Source: Orientallactaga sibirica
Lineage: Eukaryota > Chordata > Mammalia > Rodentia > Dipodidae
Reading direction: 5' to 3'
Length of the DNA stretch: 64,000 nucleotides
NCBI GenBank assembly: GCA_036365145.1
Contig: JAEOAD010000031.1
Location: forward strand, 13,240,001-13,304,000
This document shows, piece after piece, positions 55,746 to 64,000 of the stretch (positions are counted from its first letter, which is position 1; every line of letters starts with the position of its first letter). The notes beneath the pieces were generated by a model, which made no database searches, was not told the origin of the DNA, and saw only the letters and a list, made by a program, of their open reading frames with translations. The translations under genes were made by a program, and so were the position numbers.

Positions 55746-56897
55746 TTCTTAGTGTGTGATTTCTATCCTCCACATCACAAGATGACTGCTGGAATTCCAG
55801 CCAGAATGCCTGCATTTTCAACAGAATGAAAGAAAGGACAAGAGGCAAAAGGCTGCTCCTCCTAGCTGAGTCAGCACCCTTAAAGACTTCTCAGAAGCTG
55901 CGTCCAGTGACTTCTGCATAGACTCAAGAGAGGCAGCAAAATACAGTCTTCCAGCAGATCAACTTGCAGCCCTGAATAAATCCTAGGGCCTGTTATTAGG
56001 GAAGAAGAGGAGAATGGATACTGGGTAGGCTGCCATGGTTCACTTGGAGGAACATCAAGTTCTTGGCATCGCCAGAGCCTAAGGTGCCAGAGGGCATGTG
56101 TGGGAGGAACTCAGTGCCAACGTGCAGAGTGGCAGCACTTTAGGGAAGGTTGGACGTCCAGATACTCATGATGGAAGGAAGAAGGCATGGGCCGAGTCAT
56201 CAGTGTGAGCCTGCAGGGGTCCTGGGCTGCCATGGGTCCTCTTCTCTCATTGTACTCCTCCTTCTCTCTTCTCTCCTTCTTTGTTTGCCTCTCCCTCTTC
56301 CCCATCCTGCTTGCTACTTGCAGGGTGTGCAGGCTTTGGGTGGGGCACAAGGAGGAGAAGTGAAGGCCTTCTAGTAAGAGATGGGCAGGAGCCCAATCTG
56401 GCTTGGGTAAGAGGGAGCTTGAGAGCGAGCCAGGGAATGATCGTGAAGGAGTTTCCATTAGGAGCCTGGCTAGAGATGCCACTTATGAGTAGGGAGGCAA
56501 GAGACATCCTGGATCCTGAGCAGTGTTGTAACATGACAAGTGCAGGCTGAAGAAAAGTCTGGTGGAAACAAGGCTTGTTTAGATTGCATCTTAATTGTGT
56601 TCTCTTGGCTCCAGGTGTAGAAAGCACTGTATAAAATCTACTCTGCACCTGTACTGAGCAGTGCTACTATGGACTGGCTTCCTAGCTTGTCTTGGTGCAT
56701 CTCCATGAAATTCCAAAGGAGGCCCACAGTAACCCTCTTCCTGTTGCACACGAAAGAAAAGTGCCCTTTGGAACTTGAGAGAGATGCTTGTTTAGATAAT
56801 AGGTGGTGGAGTTTATGGATGGCTCTTCCCGTGTTCTCTTATGCTATTGAGCCTGGAATGCTTCAGACTGGGTTTTCCAGGCTCCCTTGCTTCCAGA
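55746..56897. other. Unique sequence
   Basis: No supported gene. Several frames at 56111-56648 overlap on both strands in different phases, and a pyrimidine-rich patch lies at 56238-56305. Confidence 0.4.
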
Positions 56898-57270
56898 GTG
56901 TATTAGTTTGCCAGGGTTTCCATAACAAAATAAATCAGACTTGGTAGCTTAAGCAGCAGAAGTTTATTTACTTACTGTCCTGAAGGCTGGGCGTCCAAGA
57001 TCAAGGCATCAGCAGGACTGGTTTCTCCTGAGGTCTCTCTCCTGGGATTGCAGATAGCTGTCTTCTCAGGTTTTTCCTGATACCCTTCCTTGTCTTATAA
57101 AGATGCAAATCAGTTGGATTACAATCCTACCTACTTACCACCTACCTACCTAGCCTATGACCTCATTTCATCTTAATTACTTCTTTCAATGTCCTATCTA
57201 CAAATACAATCATGTTGGGACTTAGGGTTTCAAAATATCAGTTTTGGGTGACTTCCATTCAGTCCATAGT
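56898..57270 (-). mobile_element. MLT1/MST-type ERVL-MaLR LTR, antisense
   Basis: 'gtattagtttgccagggttt', 'ggcgtccaagatcaaggcat', 'atgacctcatttcatcttaa' and 'tccattcagtccatag' are the reversed landmarks of an old eutherian MaLR LTR. A short (CCTA)n patch lies at about 57126-57155. Confidence 0.7.
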
Positions 57271-58001
57271 GTAGGGCGAGGTATGTGACTGAGCTTGGCC
57301 CAGCACACATACCCGCTTTGGATGTGGATGTAGAAGTAAGCAGGGAGAGGCAATGACTGTTTACAGGTGCACAGGCAGCATGGTGCTGGGGAGCCAGCGT
57401 GTCTCAGATCACTGTGTTCAGTGTCTGTTCTAGTATCAGAGGTGCCTAGTGGGGCGGGGCAAGGGGGGGAGCAGCTGCCCATTTTCCCTACAGCAGGGCC
57501 CATAGTGTGGCTGGACACTTCTCCTCATGCTGCTGGTCCTGCTTGCATCTTCCAGTCTTTCGCACCCTTGGCACCTGCTGCAGGTTCTGCACCCTATCCA
57601 TCATCATTTTATAAATACTCCTTCTTAAACTAGCTGCAACGCATTCTATTGTCTGCAGCAGGGAGGAGATTGCTGAATGGATAATTCCGATCATGTGTTG
57701 ATTAGTGGGGCTGTCTGATAAATGTGTCCCTAGGTGATTTTGTCCTTGAGCAACAGTCATAGGATTCAATTATACAAACCTAGCTGATAGAATCAAAAGC
57801 CTGACCACCTGGATTGGATTCCTCAGTACCCAGGTAAAGGCTCTGAGAATGGTCTGTGGCTCCCAGCCTACACACCTGCACACCATCTTTTTGTACTGAA
57901 TGCTGCCGTTAACTATAACATGATGGTATCTATATATCTAAGCATGAAGATGATGAAGTAAAAATGTGGTACAAAAGAATGTGGTACAGAAGGTAAGAAG
58001 A
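57271..58001. other. Unique sequence with a copied SINE segment
   Basis: Contains 57795-57842, a copy of an internal segment of the SINE at 58002-58180 (see next). The rest is unrecognised. Confidence 0.45.
57795..57842 (+). repeat. Isolated copy of a SINE-internal segment
   Basis: The 38 bp at 57795-57832 match 58044-58081 exactly, and similarity continues for about 10 more bases. Only this internal part is present here, without SINE head or tail. The copies are 249 bp apart in the same orientation. Confidence 0.85.
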
Positions 58002-58180
58002 GGGGCTGGAGAAATGGCTCAGTAGTTTAAAATGTTTGTTTGCAAAAGCCTGACCACCTGGATTGGATTCCTCAGTACCCACGTAAAGCCTGATGCACAA
58101 AGAGGCACACGGGCATCATTTGCAGTGGCAAGAGACCCTGGCATGCCCATTTTTTCTCTCTCCCCCCGCTCTTTTAAAAG
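58002..58180 (+). mobile_element. tRNA-derived SINE, short form
   Basis: Head 'ggggctggagaaatggctca', B-box region replaced by or including 'ctggattggattcctcagta', then 'gcatcatttgcagtggcaag' and a (TC)n/(C)n tail. Confidence 0.78.
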
Positions 58181-58380
58181 AGATATGAAGAGATGTCATA
58201 CCTGTCACTATGAGTGGGGGCTTCAGAACTGGGCAAATGGATGAGTGAAGAGCTAGTGTGAAGGCCTAGGACATTATTGTACACTATGTACTTTATAAAC
58301 ACTGTACACTTTGGTTATACTAAATTTATTTCAAAACATTTCCCCTTATCTAGAAATAAATTTACCTTAGCTTACTGGGA

Positions 58381-58405
58381 TTTTTTTTTTTAACTTCATA
58401 AAGCC

Positions 58406-58437
<32 letters not shown>

Positions 58438-58442
58438 CAAAC
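58381..58442 (+). repeat. T run and (CAAAA)n tract
   Basis: A T11 run is followed 20 bp later by about six CAAAA units (58410-58441). Likely remains of retroposon tails. Confidence 0.85.
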
Positions 58443-59236
58443 TTTCTGGGAAGGACTTGTGAGGCTCTATGCTTTCCCAAGGAGCTATGGGCAGTTAATG
58501 GTTGCTAGGGGAGGAGAAACATTCTTCAGTGGTGTAGTCACAGGTAAGTTGCCTAGGCTCACGTACATAGCCTTTTCCCCACACAAGCAACATTAATTAA
58601 ACTCGGTGGGTCACAAAAGAGAAGAATTCAACAAAATGTATAAAGCAAACTCATTACCTTGTATATTAATTAAAACTAAAATCAAATTCTGTAAAGTTTT
58701 TCTTTTTGTGATAACAGCTAAAGCACAAACACATTGTAGGCAATGGGAACTTTTCAGGTTCTTTATAATCTCATGGAACTATGACTTGTGCATGCAGTCT
58801 GTCCTTGCTGCAATGCTGTTGTGCAGCGCATGACTGTCATTGAATGCGGTGATGTCCTGCATGGAGTTTTACATACACTCTGAAGAGGGTGGCCTGTGGG
58901 TGTTTGCATTTATCTCCCAAGTCCTGGCACTGTACCCCACCATATAGCTGGTGGCATTTCTTGTTGAGAAGCTTCTTTGCTGGGTGGATCTAGTAGACCA
59001 TGTGTTTACCATCACTATCCAGCAGTCTTAGCCATTAGCTAATGAAAGACTGACATGAGAACCGAGTCCCACTATTGTCAACTGAGATTTTGGACAACGG
59101 GTATCTAATCTTGGCTCTGTCTCTCTCTAGTTGTCTCATCTCCAACTAGTCACTTCTACCCTATGGGCCACACATTTCCCATTAGTAAATTAAGAATCAA
59201 ACAGCCCTAAAGGTCTTTGTCATCGTTACATCAATA
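58443..59236. other. Unique sequence
   Basis: Nothing recognised. Confidence 0.45.
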
Positions 59237-59241
59237 CATGG

Positions 59242-59626
59242 TGTAGCAGACAGCTTCAGGTTCGCTGAGGTGAACCTTCAGGCCAGTCAAGGTTATGGAG
59301 GAAGGAATATTTATTGAAGCTTACAGATGCAGGGGAAGTTCCATAATGGCAGAAGAAGCTGGCCTGCTTTCACAGAACCAAGCAGAGAGAGAGAGAGAGA
59401 GAGAGAGCGCAAAACCACAGCCAAAAGCCTCACAGCACCCCTCAGGAACTCCAGCTAGGCATACTTTGCATATCTTTAGATTGAAATCCTAAACCTACCA
59501 CCACACCTTAGGGCTGGACCCTAAGATCCGCCCAGTGACTCTGCCTCCAGCCAGGTGGCTGCAGATGCAAACTACAAACTCATAAAACACTGAATATATT
59601 GGGGGACATCTGTTCAAACTACCACA
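59242..59626 (-). mobile_element. MaLR solo LTR, antisense, complete, with target duplication
   Basis: Same LTR subfamily as 46078 and 52225: starts 'tgtagcagacagcttcaggt' and ends 'ttcaaactaccaca'. Flanked by the 5-bp repeat 'catgg' at 59237-59241 and 59627-59631. It contains a (GA)n run at 59383-59407. Confidence 0.92.
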
Positions 59627-59631
59627 CATGG

Positions 59632-60718
59632 CATAGCATGTCTCCTGTGCAAAACCATGTTTGTCTGTTGGGAGGAATGGGAGACAATGCCTAAGGAATG
59701 GGCTCAGTCACAGAGATGGATGCATAGTTCACTGGAGGCACAGCAGTGGAGCCTTCTGTCTCATGCCAAGGAGAATGATGAGAGGTTAGGTGTGAAAATG
59801 GCTTTTCCAAAGTGTGGTCTTCGCTGAGCTAGCCCTGTGGGATTCTTCATCAGAGAGGGTTCTGTAGTGGACTGGGTCTGGGAAATGCTGACTGCTCAAC
59901 TGAATTCTTGGATATTCACAGTGCACATGAGCAGGTTAAGAACTCCTGGGAGGCCTCCACTGAGGAAGCCTCATTTAGTAACCCTTTTCTCAAACACAGT
60001 TGAGCAGTTGGCTCTTTGCTGTCCATAGAGCAACTACTAGCATTGTGGGCAGTACTTACTTTTGGGGAGTCATTGTTGGAGAGTGGTCTCAAAGCTTTTC
60101 AGAATGAGCACAGAACTTGAGAGGCCTTATGTGCAACACGAAGTTTGAGGCTTCCTTTACTTCTGACTGAGCCCGGGACCTCCAAGAATTCTCAGCAGCA
60201 GGAGGTGAGGCTGCAGGTCTGCATGTGAGGCAGCCACATGGGATTGTTGCTGATATCAGTGGTGAGGCATGCAGGCCCATGTATGGTACATGACTATTAG
60301 ACATGAGTCACAGGCATATGGAAACCTTATTCGTCTCTACCTACCTTCCTTTGGTCTCTAATCCTTTGTAATGCCCTAGTTTTATGATGTAACTTTCAGG
60401 GAATTAAGCTTGGAGAGCAAAATGATGTAATTAATTTAACTTTGTTTCAATTCAAGTCTTCTGCTAGTGTGACATCAATTGTGAGTCAATCTAAAGGGTG
60501 ATGGTGACAGGTGGCTGGGCATGTCTGTATGCTGACTTGAATGGAGATTGGCTGGATGGCTTTATTTGGATTTTATTCCTATTCTTAGTGTTAAATACAT
60601 TGAGCTTCCTTGAAATACACTTGGCCAATATTTCCTGGCTCAGCTATGGACATAGGACCAGGCTGGAGACTGCTGGCCTCCAGGCTGATCTGGTTGCCAA
60701 ATTCTTCTTAATTTACCA
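59632..60718. other. Unique sequence
   Basis: No gene or repeat recognised. Confidence 0.45.
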
Positions 60719-60758
60719 CAAGCAAGCACCTTAACTGCTGATCCACCTCTCCGGCCCC
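60719..60758 (-). mobile_element. tRNA-SINE head fragment, antisense
   Basis: 'gcaagcaccttaactgctga' followed by 'tccacctctccggcccc' is the reversed head of the tRNA-SINE. The body is missing. Confidence 0.55.
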
Positions 60759-60777
60759 ACAATGCCATGTTTTGTAT

Positions 60778-61283
60778 TGTGAATGCTTATTCAGTGCCAT
60801 TATTATTGTTTTTGTTGTTGATTTTACAGGCTCACAGTTAAGAGATCTTAGACTGGGGATGTTTGAACAGTGTTATTCGCAGAAACTATGGGGATTTTCA
60901 AAGTTGAACTGAATCATAAAATGGTTATGAGTTTATGGGGTGGGGGTCAAAATGTGATGTTGAATCAGATGCCCCCCAAACTCATGTATTTGAATGCTTG
61001 ATCCTCAGCTGGTTGCAGTTTGGGAGGTGGAGCCTTGCTGGAGGAGGTCTGGTGGGCTTTGAGGGAGTTATAGCCAGCTCCCCCTTGCTAGAGCTCACTT
61101 CACTCTCTTGCTGCTGTTTTCCACCTGCTATGGCAAAGGGATGTTCAGCCTCTGCTCATGCCATGCTTCCCCCTGCCATTACGAAGCTTCCCTTTGAGAC
61201 TGTAAACCAAAATAAATCCTTTCATCCCATCAGCTGCTTTTGGTTAGGAGCTTTGTTCCAGCAATGAGAAGGTAACTACAACA
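60778..61283 (+). mobile_element. MaLR 3' end: internal fragment plus 3' LTR
   Basis: The internal part 60778-60952 ('gattttacaggctcacagtt', 'aagagatcttagactgggga') parallels the 3' internal part of the complete element at 46078. It ends in a purine tract 'tggggtgggggtcaaaa'. The LTR 60953-61283 (331 bp) starts 'tgtgatgttgaatcagatgc', has 'aaaccaaaataaatcctttc', and ends 'ggtaactacaaca'. The 5' LTR is absent, so this is a truncated provirus-like copy. Confidence 0.8.
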
Positions 61284-61430
61284 GGCCTTATTGTTACCAT
61301 TCTGCATAGACACGTGGAAACTGAGGCTTGAAAGTAATGTCACTTGCTCGAGTTTATGCAGCCAACAAGTAACAACACTGGAGTTAAAAACCTCAATTTG
61401 GCTGCCAAGCAAATCCCCTTCCAGTAAATC
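61284..61430 (-). repeat. MIR SINE, antisense
   Basis: 'acgtggaaactgaggcttga', 'tcacttgctcgagtttatgc' and 'agccaacaagtaacaacact' follow the reversed MIR order. Confidence 0.6.
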
Positions 61431-61939
61431 ATGCTGATTCTTTTCCCTAAGGAGAAGGCTCTCATGTATTTGGCTAATTGCTCCCTAAATCATCTATTTA
61501 AAAAGCATTAATATAGACTTTTCCCATGTAGAGAGTTTTACACTGGGGTCCAAGTAGCTGTCACTGTGGCAACACATCTGTTCTGCTCTTAGAAAATGAC
61601 AGAAGAGGAAATTCTCAGGAAGATGCTTAGCTGCAACATCTCTAATTCCCAGCACTTGTCCAGTAGTAACATGGAGGGATTACTGCTGCCTCATCACCGG
61701 ATCACTTGAAGGCCATACCTGGGTTTGCATGTAGACGTGAGTTTTTACCTTTTCTGCTACTAGTTAGATATTTAGTGTAGTCATTTCACCTGAGGCCGTC
61801 GAAGATGGAAGACCTCTCAGAGACCCATGTATTCATACTCACCCACCTAAAGAGGTTGATCTGGACTTGCAGATCATGCTTGAAGATGACTGTCTTTCAT
61901 CCATATTTCCTTTCACATGTGTAATGTTTTGAGTATAGT
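61431..61939. other. Unique sequence
   Basis: Nothing recognised. Confidence 0.45.
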
Positions 61940-62280
61940 GGTGCTGATGGTGGTGGTGGTGGTGTGTGTGTGCGTATGATGTATGTACATTTATGTGCCC
62001 TTGTGGCACCCCATATGTTTGCCTGCATCAGGTTTCCCACTCCACACTCTTCTTCCTGGTCTTGTTTTGAGCCAGTCTCTTTTCACTAATTCCAGAGCTT
62101 GCAGGACTCCAAAGACTCTTGGATCTCTGCTCCCTTGCAGGACTGGGGTCACAGGAACATGTGTCCACACCCACCTGTTTTCGTGGGCTCTGGAGATTTG
62201 AACTAGAGCAGCCTCAGACTTCCTCAGGTCCTCCATGCTTGTACAGGAAAAGCTTAACCACTGAACATTCCCTTTAGTCC
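61940..62280 (-). mobile_element. B3-related SINE, antisense (19.4 kb variant)
   Basis: 'tgtgcccttgtggcacccca', 'tgttttgagccagtctcttt', 'gcaggactggggtcacagga' and 'gaaaagcttaaccactgaac'. The first block is shared with the copy at 19433-20045, marking a distinct B3 variant. Confidence 0.72.
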
Positions 62281-62379
62281 TCATATAATAAATACTTTCT
62301 GTGGGGAAAATTAGAAAATACAAACAACAGCAAAAATTTCCTTCAGATTATATTTCCCCCTTTTTAAAAATAGGAGTGG

Positions 62380-62544
62380 TAGAGCCGGGCGTGGTGGTGC
62401 ACGCCTTTAATCCCAGCACTTGGGAGGCAGAGGTAGGAGGATCACCGAGAGTTCGAGGTGAACCTGAGACTACATAGTTAATTCCAGGTTAGCCTGGGCC
62501 AGAGTGAGACCCTACCTCGAAAAACCAAAAAAAAAAAAAAAAAA
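62380..62544 (+). mobile_element. B1 SINE, intact and probably young
   Basis: Begins 'agagccgggcgtggtggtgc', with pol III A and B box regions intact. It continues 'gcctttaatcccagcacttg' and ends 'ccctacctcgaaaaacc' plus an uninterrupted A-run of about 25. Flanked by a perfect 14-bp target duplication 'aaaaataggagtgg' at 62366-62379 and 62545-62558. Perfect duplication and a pure tail argue for a recent insertion. Confidence 0.95.
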
Positions 62545-62579
62545 AAAAATAGGAGTGGACATTGGAGTTGATTAGTCTC

Positions 62580-62760
62580 CTGTGTGTTGAGAACTAGCTA
62601 ACCCTTGTTCTCTCTGCTGCGGAGGTATGATGAAGTGAACCAGTTTCCTCTGCCATAATGAAGCTTCCTCTCAAAACTGTAAGACTGAAATAAACCCTTT
62701 CATCCCGTAAACCACTTTTAGTTGAGTGTTTTATCTCAGCAAGGAGAAGGTAACTGCAAT
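62580..62760 (+). mobile_element. MaLR LTR 3' part
   Basis: 'cataatgaagcttcctctca', 'tgaaataaaccctttcatcc' and 'caaggagaaggtaactgcaa' match the 3' half of the LTR type at 60953. The 5' half is lost. Confidence 0.65.
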
Positions 62761-64000
62761 AATTTGAATGAAGGATTTTAGGCAATAATTAAGCATCAAT
62801 TTTGATTCATTAATTGTAGCAAATGTACTTTACTAACAAAAGATGGTATAACAGGGGAACCTGGGCATGGACCTTGCTTGATGTGGGTATATAAGAACTC
62901 TGTACTATTGCCACAATTTTTCTCTAAACTCCAAACCATCCCACAATTAATTTTTTTTTCTAAAATTGGCTTATTCCATTACATAATATTTTCTGGTATA
63001 GAAAAGGATTTTTAAAAATTCACTCTAGTCCTCTCTGGTCATACATGGAGCCTAAAGGGATTTAGAATACAGTGACGAGGGTCTAGACATGAATTTATAT
63101 AATCCATGTCTCATTTCACAAGCTTGAAATACAGAATAAAGTCACATCTTTAAAAATATTCATATAAAGGACTCTCATTTCCCATAGGCTGACTAGTGAG
63201 AATATTCTTTCATACCCTTGCCTCCAGTCTCGTGCTGACCCCTGTACCCAAGAGTCACAAAATAACCTGTGGCCTTGTGAACAATGGGTTTTGCAGTGCT
63301 GGGTAGAGGTTAGGACTGCTATGTGCCTGTTCAACTTAACTCCTGGCCTGGTCCGTAATAACCTGGATTCCTTCATTTACCCACATCTCCAGACCATGAA
63401 CATATGGCCATTTCTCCCCATTGCCCTCAGATCAGGGTTGTGAGGTAGGAAGACACACCTCTCCAGTACAGCCAGCCACCCGAAGTCCTTGAATTCAGAC
63501 TGCAGACATGTCCTTTCCCCTTAATTTTAAACCTCTCCATTTCCTGCTTCAGCATGAATGGCATTTTCCCTTCCCCAGTTCTCCCACAAGACCTTTCACT
63601 TGATTTCCCAGTGTTCCGTTGTGGGTGGAGAAAGATACTAGTGCTGAGTGAGTGACTGTGTGACATCCTGGGGACATGGGTTTGGTCTCTTGTAACAGCG
63701 AGGAAAGGTGGGAGATGAGATAGGATGCCCTGGATCCTGGTCCTGTCTCACCCAGCTCTGAGAATCCAGGAGCCAAAGCTGGGCGGGGTGCCAGGCTCCC
63801 AGCAGGATTTCTGTGGGGTCTCATTCTCTCTGGGCAGCTTGAGCCTCTGGGATGGGTGGGGACAGAAGAGCCTAGATCTGACCCCCCATCAACCCTAACT
63901 CCCATTCGAGTCGCTTCTTGGAGGCTACCTAAGGATTGTCTTCCCCATCATGGAGCACATTGACGCGGTGGGGAGACTTTCTTGTTTTTGTTTTCCAAAT
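62761..64000. other. Unique sequence
   Basis: No gene or repeat recognised. A 118-codon minus frame at 63549-63905 overlaps another frame in a different phase and lies in GC-richer DNA; I do not support it. Confidence 0.4.

Overview
This window looks like ordinary non-coding nuclear DNA from a rodent, either intergenic or deep intronic. It is repeat-rich, AT-leaning, has no bacterial-style gene packing and no visible CpG island. Two kinds of repeat fix the lineage. The first is B1, B3 and ID-B1 fusion (B4-type) SINEs. The second is many copies of a tRNA-derived SINE whose 5' end reads 'gggctggagagatggctta' and which carries a 'gcatctgg' core. B3/B2-type SINEs belong to the mouse-like rodents (Myodonta). 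The intact B1 ending 'ccctacctcgaaaaacc' and the 'gggctggagagatgg' SINE look to me like jerboa (Dipodidae, possibly Jaculus). That species guess is from memory and is not proven here.

Layout. 0-9 kb: mostly unique sequence with an old antisense L1, a MaLR LTR, a SINE cluster (3.6-4.9 kb), a Tigger-like fossil split by a SINE (5.5-6.0 kb), a 76-bp local duplication (6.0 and 7.8 kb), a B1 and an MST-type LTR. 9-20 kb: ID-B1, B3, B1, L1 and tRNA-SINE insertions, CA/TA/TG microsatellites, and a B3 split by a younger SINE. 20-26 kb: a second Tigger-like fossil, an antisense L1 broken by a MaLR solo LTR, an L1 3' UTR, a second B3 split by a SINE, and a 530-bp polypyrimidine tract grown from a B1 tail. 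26-40 kb: scattered SINEs, two paralogous long L1 3' UTRs (31.7-33.2 and 38.1-39.6 kb) and LTR fragments. 40-49 kb: a third Tigger-like copy, several MIRs, one candidate terminal exon (45.16-45.42 kb), and a three-level nest at 46-48.5 kb containing a complete LTR-internal-LTR MaLR element. 49-56 kb: a polypyrimidine tract, a 24-unit minisatellite that arose inside an antisense LTR, two further LTR-in-LTR nests including a class I ERV-type solo LTR, and a ~350-bp block duplicated into a B3 SINE. 56-64 kb: an MLT1-type LTR, a MaLR solo LTR, a MaLR 3' end with LTR, B3, one young B1, and unique DNA.

I find no confident protein-coding gene, tRNA, rRNA, CRISPR array or operon. The only coding candidate I would keep is an 86-codon acceptor-to-stop reading frame with a nearby AATAAA at 45.16-45.42 kb; I do not recognise its product. 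I see no evidence of a new molecular system. What is notable is structural: nested insertions that give a relative order of events, local duplications, a minisatellite born inside an LTR, and a MaLR element young enough that its two LTRs differ by only about 15 substitutions by hand count. Repeat family names come from memory of consensus sequences and need RepeatMasker confirmation.
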